Shown here piece after piece: positions 1-14,100 of a DNA stretch of 64,000 nt (positions are counted from its first letter, which is position 1; the number at the start of each line of letters is the position of its first letter). The notes under the pieces were generated by a model, which saw only the letters and a program-made list of their open reading frames with translations, had not been told where the DNA came from and searched no databases. Position numbers and translations under genes: made by a program. Location of the stretch: assembly GCA_036897445.1 (NCBI GenBank), contig JAYMTL010000116.1:1-64000 (forward strand), written 5' to 3'. The stretch comes from Pelargonium tetragonum. Lineage: Eukaryota > Streptophyta > Magnoliopsida > Geraniales > Geraniaceae.

Positions 1-700
1 CTTTTTATTGGAGCTAAGATCTGATTCTTCTTGTTAGGCTTGGTATTCCCTGTAGCTATTGAAAGTGTCTTTCCTGGCATAGTTGAATAAGTAGTTCTAA
101 TCTCATTCTTAGTATGACTCTGATAGTCAGTTAGTAAGTGTCTGATAGGTGGGCTATCGCACCTCAAAGTACAGGTCATTTTTATTATAGTTAGAAAGGT
201 TTCAACTAGTGCGGGATAGAACCCAGTATAGGTCTACTAGAGAATCCAGAAAGAATTCCTATACCTATTGACTTCTACTGCTTCTTGACTGACTACTTAC
301 TGAATCTGAAAGGGATCCGGAACCTAGTGAGGAAGGTTACTGTATTCAGTCTATTTTAGTATACATACTTACACAACAGAATTTCCTGCTTCTTCTTGTT
401 TGTCACTCCTCTTTAGAGCTGTTAGACTCCTACTCTGTATCGGGATCAACATCCTGGGAGCTCGGCTTTTCTTGATAGCTTACTCTTCATAGGAGCTTTT
501 GTCTCAGCAGCGAGACTCTTCTTCCTAAGGTGCGAATGCCCTGTACTTCTTACTGTAGCTATACCATCTCTAGGACACAGTTAGATTGCATCTTAGTCTA
601 ATCTTTGTATTGTCTGACTCTTAATCTATTAGACTTCATGCTAGATAGAACAGGAACAAGAACTTCAAAAGACAAATGGCTTGAGCCCTACCTCTACTTC
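1..700 (+). other. Gamma-type TAG/CTA-rich tract, no gene
   Basis: No open frame or RNA gene is supported. The plus strand is rich in T, TAG and CTA words (repeated gtctag/tagtaa/ctagag-like strings), the texture of the signature-bearing tracts near 12, 20, 44 and 63 kb. I did not find a convincing copy of the two-block signature here. The right boundary is judged by eye, where the texture changes to AT-rich alpha sequence near the word taattgcattacct at 718-731. Confidence 0.35.
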
Positions 701-3700
701 TTTCTTCAAATCTTTCGTAATTGCATTACCTATTCTTTCACTTACTACTTTACTACATTTTAAGATTTAGGAGTACCCTCTTATACTAAGTGATTTTAGT
801 GCGAGCTTGTGTATAAGTATTCTAGAGTAATATACTAAGGATGTGGGTGCCGGGAGCTTTCAAATTTCAAAGTAGTATTTTTACGAACGGTGAAGGCAGA
901 CTTGTTTCTTAATTGGATTGAAGCTTGGGATTGAACTCTAAAAAAATCATTCCTAGTCAAGGATCACTTCGTTCTTTTTAGTATGAAAGCCTCCTATTCC
1001 TATACTATGGGCCAAGTTTGAAATGTTAGGGTCCCTTTTTTCATTTACAAATTGACCCTTCCTACATTTACTAATACTCGTATTTTCACTCATTTTGCCA
1101 AGGAACCTATACACTAAACAAAGTTCAGTGTTTTGAGAATTTGGCATACCCTAAAAATCCAGGATACTTTGAGGTTAAGAATGAGCTTTCATCTATCAGG
1201 ACACTTTTCAAAGACATACTCTTATTATACGAGAAAAACCCTTGTAAGGACTTTTTAGAAGCCTATAAGCGTTTATGCCCCCCGTGGGGTACTCTCCCGA
1301 TTATATGAATAAACTCTAATCCGTGGATTTCATTGCATTGAAGCCAAATCACTTATATAGAATCTATAAGTATTTGAATTTGTGAGAATCCTCTATATAC
1401 GAACAGATTGAATAGAATTATGAGCAGGCCGATCTATCTCTAGATTCAAGTCTACTCCTAACACAGTATATGTATACGAAATTCGGAAGGTCGAGGGACT
1501 CAATACCTATAATATAAGATTCCAAAGCATATAAATCGCCCGCAAATGAGATCCCCAATTCTTGTAGAGAAGCCCTGCCCCCACCACCACGACCCGTAGG
1601 CTTTCGTTGACATAAGACTAAAGCAAGATATCAGAATGAAATAAGGAGGGATTACGTATCCGTTTTATGAACATAATTCTAATTCTAGAGGACAAAGTAC
1701 ACTAAGTTTTTAGTGCCGGACTAATAGAAAATGAACTTTAGCTCATTACTCTATCTTGATGACAAAATAGTAAGGGCCCTTCGCATAAGCTCGTAAGGTA
1801 ATTACACCCGCTAGCATTTATTGAAACAAATTCATGGAGAAGCTTTTTAGCCTTGGATTGCCATTAGTGAACTCGTACGCTTCAAACTTATGTCTTAATA
1901 AAAGCTATAATAAGAACTTCTTTTGCGCTCCACTTAAGCAACTCACAATCTAAAATCAAACTCTTTTATTAAGAGTACTTTTATGCTACTTGAATTTCCT
2001 ATCGCAATACTCTTCTTTTTACCATCTTTCTCTTATATGTCGGACTGCAAGAGTCTAAGCCCCGAAAAATTCAAACTATAGGATACAAAAGAGTGACTCA
2101 AAGGCAGATTCTAGAGCAAAAGTCGTAGCATATACCCTAGGGTATCCTCAAAAGTGCTTTTTTTCTATATTTATTTTACCCAGACAAAAACTTAGAGTAC
2201 AAATTACGGAAACCCAGTATCTGTTATAGCCTATAGTCGATCTTTTCTATTTTAAAAACTAACCTCCAAGGAAAAGGAGCCCCACCTCAAAAAGGTTTTT
2301 TTGATAATCCGATGTTCTAGCCTCAAAAGGGAACCCTAGCATGTTCGGCTTTTCTCAAAACCTGCGTAAACGAGTTTCTGTAAAGAAAATATTAAAAAGA
2401 AGGAAATGCGGAAAGTTCTATTACATATTACAACAGACTGAGACTCCAAAGCTGGAGTATTTCAAGTAAACTCGCTTCTCTAGAAACTCAATTTTATCTA
2501 TCTAACTTAGGTAGGGTTTATCTAGTCGCTTTGGGTAGGAATCCTTGTAGTTTTTAGAGGTAGTTTTTATCTTCTTACATCTTATGTTCACAAGGAAGCC
2601 CTTATAGTGAATATTTTGAAGGGGTGTCCTACAAACAAAAAAGAAAGCTAACCCCCAGGAAGGGAACCCGAACTCGTGCCTAATTCGAATCTTATTATAC
2701 CTGGACCTTATGTAACACGTCTGTTCTTGCCTAGAAGAAATAGTTGTATCCGCTTTTTAGTAAAGTATAGAGACATACAACTTTAAGCTCAAATAAGAAA
2801 GGAATTTCATGCATAAGCATAAAGAGTTTAGCCCTTCTCCTTGTCTAGTACTTTCTAGTCAAAGCTTTTCAGAGATATTTAGACTTATGTACGCGCACCC
2901 TTCTTTTTAATTAAAATTTCTGTATCCCGGGAGTTTCTACCTCAAAAGCGCTTCTTTTAGCACCCAACAATACGAGGATTCGGTAACTCCACTTTTCACA
3001 AATAAAAAGGGTTTTTCGCGAGGTCCTTTCTTTTCATAGCATTGCTAATTTTTTCTACTACAAATTTTGGCATAATAGCTTTTTCTATAGTACTTTCATT
3101 TAGAGCCCCCGAAATCTCGGATCTTCCTTCTTCCTTTCATGTGAGATTTTTGTACTCATTTCCATTTCAAGCAAGCTTTTTTTAGGTATTGTGCCTCAAG
3201 AGCCAATAAATTCCTCCTAAAGTTAAAAAATCTCCTAAACACCTTTAGACTCTCAAAAAGATATTAAGCGCTAATATCCTTTCATTTTCTATAAAAAGCG
3301 AATTTCTTCCTTATACTAAACTAAAAGTAGAATAAAAGGCAACTACTAGCTACTATAATATAAGATATTCAACATTTTCTTTATTAAAGGTTTAGTTGCA
3401 ATTCTTTTCTATTTACTAGTTGCCCGCTCTGCCCTACGATAAGTAGAAGGCCTTTCACTTCCTAACGGATAAAAAACTCCCCAAATCTCAGGATTCTTGA
3501 ACTGAAAGCACTCTAAATTCATTTCTAAATGTTGTACAAGTTAATAGCTCTTATATACTACCCGCCGCTATATCCCACCTCGAAATAGGAAAGGGAAGTC
3601 CTTATTTAGCTCAAGGGTAGCCCTCGTAGAACTTCACCCAAAAGTTTCACTTAAATTGATTTAAGGACCTCTTTAGCTCTTTACAGGAAGATTTTTATAT

Positions 3701-5690
3701 CTTTCTGATGTCATGGTCGGGAGATCTTTATAGGACCCTACAGCGGCAAGGCTATTAAAAATTTCATCATTTAAGGTACGAGAAAATAGAAGAGTATTAA
3801 ATAAGTACAAAAAGATGGGTCAAAACGCACTCGTAGTTTGCAAGAGTAGATTTAAGCGATAGCTAGTAAAAATAAAAAAAGAGCCTTTAAGCCATTAGCA
3901 GTTTTTTGATTTAGCACTATTCCAAAATCTTTTTTGACCTTATTAAAAGACCCTTTTTGCCCGGCTGTATCTGTAACCCTAAAAAACCTAAGAATCTTGG
4001 AAATAAATAAGATAATAGAAGTAAAATACAAACAAAATTTCGAAAGTAGGGAGTCTCGTCTTCCTCCCCACCTAGTGTGGAAATCTAGTAATTAAATTAG
4101 AAAAAAGCGCTGTAAAGAAAAAGAAAGAGGTCTTCTTGTCCCTTTGATTTTTGTATTGTGAGCTTCTTAAACCTCATGAATCCCTAGGAATTGAATAACT
4201 AAATTCAGGAGCCCTTTCAATTTTTTCTTGTTATGTCTTCAAAAAGTCCTTGCTTTTTTCTAGACCGGGGAGTTCAAGCTATTTTAATTTGAAAGGTCCT
4301 TTAACCTTAAAGAAAGAAATTATACATTCAGTCTTTGTCTTTCGAAGTTCGAAGCCCGCTGTAAACCTGTAAATTACTAAACAATTTAGGAGGGGGTTTA
4401 GGCGTAACTATAGCATAGAGGTCTCAGATTAAATGTGTTGTGTAATCTTCCCCAGATTTTGTGCCGTAAAATACGTTAAAAATTTCGTATAAGCTTCGGG
4501 AGCAAGTCAAGGCAAAAGGAGGCTTTTTATGAAAGGGAAATTAGCAAGTCTAAGAAAAAGGAGTTTATCGGAGCTACCAGAATCTTGGTAATTCAAGTAC
4601 GGTTACAAATACTGGAGCCCTTGCTCGCTTGCCACTATTGAATTCCCTAACTAAAAATGTTTTACGGCTGTTATGTCTTATCTTAATCAAGTGTCTCTTT
4701 TGTTATAAAAGGTGCAATCTGAAGTCTAAATAAATCTAAGGAAGAAGGTCTTAAGTAAAAGAGGAGGCCCTATCAATGCGGTTTTTAGCTCCTCAAGAGC
4801 TTTTTTTATAAATAAGTAGGTTCCTGGTGTTGGGGGTTTGGATCCCCCTTAAGTCTCGTTCTCAAAAAGCGCAAAAAATGAACCCGTTTTTAGTGTTTAA
4901 CATATATTAAAGGTACAAGGTATAAGATTCCCATTGTAACTACAAACTAGATTCGTAAGGATAACTTTAAGCGAAATCCCAAACTCATAAAATTTAGGTC
5001 CTTGAAATTGCGCAAGACTTTTATCGAGTTTGTGCAAAGCAAAATAAGGGCTCCTAAACCAAGGGTAATTACTAAATAAAAAAGGCGGAATCAACATAAA
5101 CTTAAGGTAGTTGAAAGTCCCCTAGCCCAAAAAAGCACAATGCAGAAAAAGAGGCAAGGGTTCGGCCCTAATCGTATCTTAAAAGAGCACTTACGGATTA
5201 ACCTGGAACTCATTCAGATTCTCCTTAGCTTTGGGCAGCATAACTAGAATAATTAAGACTTCCTAAAAAAACCATAAAAAGTTAACCAACAGCTAGGGTT
5301 TTAGCCCGTAAATGTTTTAGCGTAGGGAATAGAAAGGAGTGATTCTGTTTCCAATTCGGTTGGTTTCAGCGTCAAAAGTAAAGTGTCAGGCTTTTTCTTG
5401 TCCTTATGATCGAGTTTCTGATTCCGGATAATATTAGTAAGAAAGTAAAAGACTCGTATTTAAGTTAGCTAGTTTCTTTGTGCCAAGTTATAACAGAAAT
5501 GTTTTTTAGTTATTTAGGAAATGCTAATTAGAAGCAAGGAAGCCTCCGGAAAAGGAAGGGTAGTTCTAAACTTCAAGCTTATATTAATAAGGGATAAACT
5601 TGAAACTTGTGATAGAAGATATTATAGCAGTAACTTTAGTACTTTTCTTTTTAGTATATTATCCTTTCTTTCTTACTAAATTTAGGAAGA
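701..5690. other. Alpha-type AT-rich intergenic DNA, no gene seen
   Basis: About 5 kb with no supported gene. Small open frames exist (for example 953-1147 and 4897-5097, both minus) but match nothing I know and are of chance length. The sequence has mixed A- and T-runs joined to short G or C runs (aaaaaagg, ccctttt) and one GGGCCC at 1774-1779. A run of CCA triplets lies near 1571-1585. No tRNA with a full cloverleaf was seen. Confidence 0.5.
718..731 (+). repeat. Dispersed 14-mer taattgcattacct (copy 1 of 3)
   Basis: The 14-mer taattgcattacct is identical at 718-731, 15656-15669 and 34072-34085. Near variants (attacattacctt) occur near 17018 and 46690. This first copy stands at a texture change; the other two lie inside beta-type tracts. 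Its function is unknown and it is most simply a relic of a shared repeat. Confidence 0.45.
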
Positions 5691-7200
5691 CTCTCTTGGT
5701 TAGTGAGTGTAGTATGGGAAAGTTTATCCTTTTTCGAAGAAAGTAGGACGGGGAAAGTAATAGAATTGTATGAAACAAGCAGATAAAGCAAACCTCCTAG
5801 AGTATATGGGCAGGCGCTTTTTCAAGAGAGTGACTCTTGAGTTGAAGCATTCTCGAAGTGAGGTAACAGGATAGCTAAAGGGGGTTTCTAAAATTTAAGC
5901 GAATGAGAAGGGTTGTATGCAAAAAAACCCTGGTTATCGGGGTGGATTCAGTTGTGTTTTAGGGCGCATCAAGGGCCGTCCAAGAGAAGTTAGGGCTGTT
6001 ATCCTCAGTTATGCTTTTTGTTGAAAAGTACTCAGGTTTACCGTAAAAAGAGATCTAAAGTTCGTGGGTCAGTCTGTTTTCCAAAGCTATCGGGGTAGTA
6101 AACGAAGGTGCAGCTCTTGTTGTTTCCTATTTCCAAGTATGAAAAACTTTTTGAGTTATTAAAGTTTTGGGGCTTGTACTAAAACGAGTACTAGTGGTAG
6201 AGAGTCTAGCTCTAAGGGAAGTCAATCTTGATAGTAAACAGGTTGAAAATCAGTAGAGAAAGTAAAGTAGATAAGCGATTCAAGAATGATATAGTAAATC
6301 TGGATTCTAAATAGGCCGAATTCGTGAAGGGCTATCTGGTATCTCAAAAGTGTTGAGTATCTAGATATTAGTAGAATTTAGTACAGAGTATCAGTAAGGT
6401 AGGAGTATGCAGAATAAGAAGAGGGTCCTTGAGAAAATAGGGGTAGCCTTTTTTATCCTTATAGGAAAGAGGGGGGTGTTGCCGGTTTCCTTGTATTCCA
6501 ACTCTAAATAAAAGAGCTGTGTAGTAGCAGAATTCAAGGGTTTTTATGACGACCTAGTGTCTTAAGTTCCAAGGGGAGAATGTTTCTATTGTGTGTGCTG
6601 TTAGTTTTAGAGCGCCTAGTGTAATTCTTTTGACTTGAAATTTGGGTTCTTCTTTATTCTTGTATTCTAGCAAGTAATTAGGTTTCCTCGGTTCTATGTC
6701 TTTCTCGTTTCAGAGGATTGAGCCTGTTATGGGGTAGTAAACTAAAGACTTTGGGATGTCCTCTTCTGAAGGGGGGGCTTTTTTCTTATCTCCCAGTCTC
6801 CTAGAATTCTGGTATAGTTCTAAACTAAATAAGTAATAGAGTTTTGTTATCCTGAGTTCTAAAAGTGCTAGTTTACTGTAAGGGTATAGGTATAGAGCTC
6901 TTGGCTAGCTTTTTTATATCTGGCTGGGTTTTGAAATGAAGGTCTCACTTCGAAAAATGGATAGATAAGGTAAGTCTAAATTCAAGGGTTTCTAATTCTT
7001 TTTAAGAGTTCTCCATCAACTAAAAAGTCTTAAAATAAAATGAAGTTCAGCATTTCGGACTCCTATCTTACTTATCTGTACTCATGCGTCTCTTGGTCTG
7101 TCTTATTCTTCGTGATCTTAATTAACGTACTCTAATAGCTATTTTGCGGTCCTTTGGTCTGAAGGAAACCCTGTTTTATACACTTGTCTGTAGATTCTCG
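5690..7200 (+). other. Beta-like G+T-rich tract, no gene
   Basis: The plus strand becomes G+T-rich (for example aagtaggacggggaaagtaatag near 5740) with abundant agtag and ttag words, like the beta tracts at 14-20 and 30-35 kb. I found no individual alignment long enough to name the source copy. No open frame over 60 codons and no RNA gene is seen. Confidence 0.35.
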
Positions 7201-10200
7201 CTAATTGCAGTCTTATTCTTTTATTATCGCAGGCATATAACTAACCACCAGGGTGCAGTTAAAGACTTTGACAGGAGTTTCTGGAAAAAACTACGTTGAT
7301 AAAATGCCGCTTCGGAAAGTTTTGGTATCTGACTTTGACTCATTTCAGAATTGGAAAACCCGGGCCCTAATTCATAACAGGGAAAGAGACTGATATTAAG
7401 TGAATACTCAGTTCTAAAAACTTAACTTCATGCCCCCGAGGTTTTTCTTTTCTGGGGTTGCTGTGCTATATACGTAGCCTAGGTGTGGTCCTCTTATAAT
7501 CTTTCTATTTACTAGTTTCTGCTGCTAAACGAAACGAAAAAGAAGAATTTTTGAAGACCTGTAAAATTTCACTTTCTTAAAAGCAAAAGACTCTATAGAA
7601 AAAGCTTGGGTAATAAGCTTAGTAGGGGAAAAGCTGCGGATAATTTATTTAAAGTTCCCCCTAGAGGTATGCTCGGATTTTCTATGGGTGTATAAGGACT
7701 CAATACCCTAGCTAAATAAAGTGCTCTTAATCTTAATAAAAAAAAGAACTGGACCTTCTTTAAGTTTAAGGGGTACCCGCCATACGGGTGGGTGTGGAAA
7801 AGTGGGAGTTTTCAGGAGTACGACCACTTACCTTCTATCGAATTAAGTATGTTTAAGAAAAAACCCTAAAAAAATGTTTATGTTGCTAGGTATAAACCAA
7901 GGAAACCCCCTCTGCAATAAAGCATCGATCACAATCTTTGGTATTTTGAATAAAAAGGTAAGCTTTACCTGTAGAACTCTATTAGAATAATACTAGTTAG
8001 TAAAAAAAAATAGTAACTAAAAGACTTATGAAGTTCTCATTTTTGGGCTTTTTGACACCAATCTCAGCCTTTTCGAAGATTCCTGTTTTTATCCTCGTTC
8101 TTTACATCGGTGAAAAATATAGACATAAACGCGAAAGGTTAAGGACCTATCATGAAGTTAAGAATTGTAATCTAAATGTTGAGTATATTCACCCCTGTCA
8201 CTGGATTCCAGTACCAGTAAACACCCTAAAGGAACTCCTATGATTATCTTACAAAGCTTACCTTTTTATACAACAATTACTCTGAATTTCTTATTTGTTA
8301 TCTAGAAGCAGTGTGAGAAAGTTTGGGGTACGAGTCTTGGGCTATCTATGTATTCTTTTTTTTATTTATATGAGGGGCCCTCTCAAAGCAAAACTGTCTT
8401 ATCTTAGTGAAAGGGACTGGGTTTTTTATGTTTTGAATAAGTAAATTAACGAATTTCCAAAGCTTTACACCACTTGCGAATCCCCTTAAGCTGAAAAAGG
8501 AAAGGGAGTTTTCAGAAGTCAACCCAACTTTTTGTGTAACTACTAGTCAAAATCAGAGTTTTTCTTGACTGAACTTCTTATGGATCCCCTACCATTAGTT
8601 ATTGCTTTGTTTTGAATCTAAGATTTTGAACCATTTTTCTACCAAACATTATTCAGAGTCAAACTTCCGAGTGTAGGAACCCTTCTATTTGTCTAGTGAT
8701 ATTAAAGGGAACCCTTGATTGGATCTTCAGTATCTGATCCTTATCTAGTGTAACTCAAATAGAAAGTAGAAAGACAGGGTACAGATTTTTCATTTTATCC
8801 TATTTCATTTGTAAAGAGAATGCTAAATTACATATATTATAAACTTACTGCCCTTTAAAGAATTGCAGAGAGCGGGCCGTTATTGAAAATTTAGGGAACA
8901 ACTTCTATAAGCCCTATACCCTCTATATTTTCATTACTTTTTGAGTTTTTAATTCTAATGCTGGAGAACTCACGGCGTAAATAATTCAGGAACCCTTTTG
9001 GGGTATCTTATTTTACGTACACCTTGTTGTGACAAGGGTTAGGACTGTTGAAGCTCGATCTTTTATTAAGAGCTATACCTTGGATACAAAAAAGTTTCAG
9101 TTTATGACTTCGAAAGCATGGATACTTCCTTGTTTCTTATTTCCCATAATAGGATACGCCTGGTAATAGAACCTATACGCACTTTTACATCATTACATAC
9201 TAAGTAAGCATTAATGACTAGATTTTTGGCATTTCATTTTTTCAGTTTGACTTAGGTTTCATAACTGCGTGTTCAATATGAGTTACTTGGACTCCCGATT
9301 CCTTATCCTTTTAGGGTTAAGCTCCTTGAGTAGTTTATCTGACGAAGTTTTATACTTATTCTTTTATTATAGGAAAAAACTGCGAGATTACCAATACTAT
9401 AATAAATCAAAGCGCTCCTTTTCAATTTCAAAAGTTTTTCGATTCTGTACTTCATTTTGATTTATTTCCAGTGCATTAATTAAGAATAAGGATTTCTACT
9501 AAAGAAAGGATTCTCAACAGCTGCTATTGTGTACTGCGCACGTTACGCTATAGGAAGTACTCTAATTCCCAAATTTCATTTCGACAGGATTCCTTATACT
9601 GCGTTTGTAATAAAGATTTGACTTCCTTTTTTTCTTCTTCCTTTCTTAACTAACATCCCATTCTTTATCATGTACTAAATATCCGAAACCCCCGTGGTTT
9701 CAGTGACAAAACGAGTAGAAGATCTTACCTATTATATAGAGATTTACCCGCCAGAAACGCTGGAGTATTATAACTTATCTATTATAATAAAAGAAAGCGC
9801 CCTACAGGAAAAGAAAAACCTTCTTATACATTTACTCGTCTCGCAAACACGAAAGAAGATTATTAAAAACTCTGTTATAACCCTTAAGAGTTATCACTAC
9901 AAAAAGCATTTCCATATATATAAGTCTACCAAGAATCTATAAGTCTTTGTATTTGTAAACCCTAAATTCCAGTCGTTCCAGATATTCATATTAAGGATTT
10001 CAGTTAAAATCTGCACCTTCAGTACTGTATCAAAAGCTTCCTTGGGTTATACTTTTAAATATAAGCATTTACGAGAAACTGTGAACTGCGTAATTTATAT
10101 ACTATCAGATAACATAAAAAAAAGGCCCTCCTGTGGTTTGGGGGTCCTTAAATTCCTTCTTTTCTTTATTCAACGTTATGTGCTTTATCGATTAGAATAC

Positions 10201-11850
10201 GTGATTTTGCCTATAGGTAGGCTTTTTTATATATAGGAGCATAAACGAACTCGGAGCAGAACTTGCCCCTTTCAATTTAGCAAAAGAACTAGAATTACAC
10301 TAGATCTCAGAAAGACTAGAATCACTAAGGAATCTTTGCCCTTAGAAACCTTATTGAAAGTTTTGGAAGGAATATGTGAGAATAACAATTTTCAAAATTA
10401 TTGGATATGCTTTGGCTTATTCATTTTTGTGTTATTTTGCTTCTTTTTGAGAGTAACCCCGGGTCTACATTCCACTGAAATTTTAGTCTAATAAGTTCCC
10501 ACTTTTGAACCTCTATAAAAACTTTTTATACTACACCCAAAACTGAAACTTTAAAACATTGCTCGCAATGCAAAAAAGAGGTACTGAAACAGAGGAAGCG
10601 CTAAAACACATATGTATCTTTCTATCTTCTCTTTCTAAATTATAAAAAAGATACCACAGACTCTAGTTAAGCATTCTTAGACAAAACTGGTTAAACTCCT
10701 TTTGCTTGTAACAGAAAACCTGACTTTCATTAAATTAGCTCTAAGTAGGAAAGAAAAAAGCCCTTAATTTTGAAAAAGGAAATGAATATGTAATATACTA
10801 TAAAAAGCCCCCGTTTTTGTCTCCTCTGAATACTTTATCTTACTTAGGCGGAACCCCCGGGAATGAAATAATGATACAAAAAGGGAATCTCTTTCCAAGT
10901 TTTCTGAGATGTAGGTACTTCCCTTACTCTCAAGTTAATGAAAAATGACTTTTAGAAATTCTTGAATCAAAAGAGAAATACAACGAACATTTTTGCGTAT
11001 AATAGATTTACTAAACTAAGCTTCAAAGCAAGTATCTAAAGTTTCGTTAAGCTACACCTCTAAAAAGAAAGTTTAGGCAATATAGAGGAAGACTTTTCCG
11101 TAATACCTAGCTTAAAATATTCATCGTTAATTTGACTTTTAGGCTTCTTCGATAGATGTGTAAAATCTTGGAATAAGATTTTATAAAAAGAAAAAGCCTT
11201 ACTTTAATTATTCGAACTCGTCAGTCCAGGAAAAACTTGTTAGGAGTAAAAGATCCTGGGCTTACCAGACAGATTAGATGCCCTACCTTTTAACTAGTAG
11301 GATAAAGCAAAAAAAGTATATTTCATTTTTTTAGATAAAGATTAAGAGTCCCTTAAGACTTCATGTTTAGTATAAGAAAGATTGAGATTAAATACACAAG
11401 ATACCCTAGGGTCAAATCGATTCGAAGCTCTGGATCTCTATTATTTCTTTATTGGTCATTAGTCTATTTTAGTTTTTAAGCAAAGTAAATACCTAGGGAC
11501 CCGCTAGTTTTAGAGCTTTCCTTGCGCTCAGAGTGCTCCTTTTTTGTTTGTAAGCTGATTTTCACCATATATTAAAAAATCCTAGAAGAAAAAACTTTCC
11601 ATATAAAAGAAATAGAATAGAGATTTGATAAAAATAGAAAGGGAGTACCTACTAACTAGGAATCCTAGTCCCGGGTATGCTATAATATGGAAATCAAAGT
11701 CTTACTTTGCTCAGAATAGCCCGAAAAAGACTAATAGAAAAATCTTAGAAGCAGACTCCCTTGTTAGAAACTTATAAAACTAAATAGATATTTATTCCAA
11801 AAAGCAGCCGGATTCTCAAACTTGTAACAAAGTCAAGTCGGCGGGGTTCC
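7201..11850. other. Alpha-type AT-rich intergenic DNA, no gene seen
   Basis: No recognisable gene. Small plus-strand open frames at 8028-8243, 9269-9460, 9694-9942 and 10042-10236 follow one another, but they have no detectable relationship, no consistent spacing and no known motif, so I treat them as chance. GGGCCC occurs at 7362-7367 and 8375-8380. Runs of Cs and Gs beside A/T tracts are common. Confidence 0.5.
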
Positions 11851-12640
11851 CTCTTCTTGACTTATTTGTGCTTTCTGTTCTTATTTGTTACTCTTCTGCA
11901 TATTTTGATTCAGAGCTTAGAACTCCTTGTAGTAGCTAGACCTCTTTTAGGGGCTGGAGAAACGTATAAGAGAGACTCACAGGAGTGGGATAGATATCCG
12001 TATTATTGCCTGTCTTATTTCTTATTTGGAAGTGAAGTATAGGGGTATACTTTCATTCTAGTTAGTCTTTTATTAGTAATGTAATAGAGTTTAAGGGTTA
12101 GTAATAGTATGGGTGTTCTTTATAGTTAAAGGTATATACTCCCGGGCTTACTAGGAGGATAAAAACTTAGATAAGTAAATTAGACTTTATTGGAATGTAG
12201 AGAAGGGGGTTATACTATTTCATTTAATAGTACGTGGATACTTATAACCAACAGCATCCTCTCAACCTTCTGACTTTGATTTTTTAAACTACACCCTCTT
12301 TCTTAATACCTCTTTTATTTATTAGCCTAAGCCCAGATTTTCTTATTAGTCTTTATTCTACTTGTCTTTGGCAGCTATACCCGTCTTTACGGAGATTCCT
12401 GGATTCCCTTTCTTGCAGCCCGTACTTTTAGCGAGAATAAAAAACTCTTGTTAGCAAGTATAGCAAGTAGAAAGATTCTAATATCTAGAGGACCCAGTAT
12501 AAGAGTTTTTTGTCTTAGTATCTCCATATCTTTTTTTTTAGTTTAGTAAGTAAAGTAATAAGAGTCCTAGGTACAGTAGTTTTAGTTTTTAAGGGGGACT
12601 CCCCGAGCCCCTAAGACAAAGAAAAGGTACAGGCTACACT
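11851..12640 (+). other. Gamma-type tract, TAG-rich and almost free of TGA
   Basis: From about 12034 to 12640 I count roughly 26 TAG but only about two TGA trinucleotides on the plus strand (12270-12280), and TCA is also scarce. No frame is open under the standard code because of TAG and TAA. The texture matches the signature-bearing tract at 44.2-45.0 kb. The window cctatatcc/taccgtct near 12375 has a faint resemblance to the signature blocks, but I do not call a copy. A short open frame at 11857-12042 is not recognised. Confidence 0.4.
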
Positions 12641-14100
12641 GAAATAAGGCAAGGAATACAAAGGCTCATAACTCATAAGAAGACTGGTAAGATAAAGGAA
12701 GGTTACTACAGGTTTCAAGACAAGTCCAGGTTATTCTAAGAAAAAGGCTCCTAGGATATAAAGAGTCTAGCTAAGAAGGAAAGTCTGGTGGGGCGCTAGT
12801 AAAGGGGCCCTTCTTAATCTTAGTTTAGGACAAGGCAATTTGCACCTGATGGATTTGTTTAAGAGTAAAGGTTACGGGTTTTGACTCTTTTTCATAAGGT
12901 AAATAGGTGCATTAACTGCGACAACAAGAGGGCTTTATTTAAACTAAGTTCAATTAGCTATTAAGTATTACAAGGTGGTTAAGGCTTTAGTGCTCCTCTA
13001 ATAACGAGTTTCCAAATACCGATAAAATAACAAAGGTTTTTAGGAATAACTAAAGGAATTCTTTCCCGGAAAGTCCTCTCAGCCAGAACGAGGGGACTCT
13101 AAAATCTAAAATAGGAGTGTTTCTTAGGACTACTATAAGATAAGGTAAGCATCTAAAGGGAAATTCCTGAAACTAAGTATTATAATAAGGAGTGCTCTCT
13201 TGCTCGCTTGAGTTTTCATTTTAAAAGGACTTAAGGATTGACTTTGGGGAGGTTTGACAAGCAGAAGTTAAAGACTGTCGCAATTGCCGGGGGAATTTTC
13301 AAAGGAAAGAACGAGGCCCGTGAATAAAGAAAATCATAGATCATATGGATTCGGAAGGCTTTCTTTGCAATATCTAAGACTTTTTTCTTTCTAGACCTTC
13401 CTCATCAATAGAAACCTCAAGCAAAATAGGAATTTCATAGAAAATCATTAGGGAATTGAAGCAAGAACTCCTTATCTATTACTATAGTAAGCTCAAAAAA
13501 AGGGAAAGTCGCTGGTTCAAAAAGTCAGGACCACTTTTATTAGTAAGTAAAAAGAGCTTTGAATCTTAGAGAATTTTTAGTAATAGCATACTTTGAACTA
13601 ATGCCAAAGAATTCTCATTATAAGACACTCGAAACAGGATTGGGTTATTAAAAAATTATATAAAGTCAAAAACCCCGTAGTCTATATGGATTCGATTTGT
13701 ACTTATTACTTTAACTTAAAGACCTTGGCGATTAATCTAGCAAAAGGGGCCCTTAATTTTCTCTAACCAACCACGGAAACCCCTTTAGAATTCGAGAAGA
13801 TAAACTCTAAAAATCCTACGAAATTCCTTTCTTTCATTAAATCGTTCCTTTTCTCAGAGCAGATCTCCTAAAAAAGAGGCTCAAAAATTAGGAAACTTAT
13901 GAAAGACGACGGAACCCTCGTCAAACACTTTACTAACGAGCTTTTATACTCTATTCTTGATTGAATTTCTAATAGAAAATGACCTATAAATCGAGAAGTT
14001 TCGAACCTTCAGCCAACTGCTCACTTAGGGTCTGACTTGTTAAAAAGCTAAGAATTTGGTGCAAAAACAAAGAGTCTTTTTTGTAAATCTTTTTTTAAGG
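12641..14100. other. Alpha-type AT-rich intergenic DNA, no gene seen
   Basis: There is no open frame above 60 codons and no RNA gene. GGGCCC palindromes lie at 12805-12810 and 13747-13752, both as aaaggggccctt-like words. Composition returns to unskewed AT-rich sequence. Confidence 0.5.

Noticed and set aside
11851-12640. Coding with TAA/TAG as sense codons and TGA as stop
   Set aside because: TGA scarcity affects all three frames and both strands equally, and no frame gives a recognisable protein; tracts elsewhere have ordinary TGA numbers.
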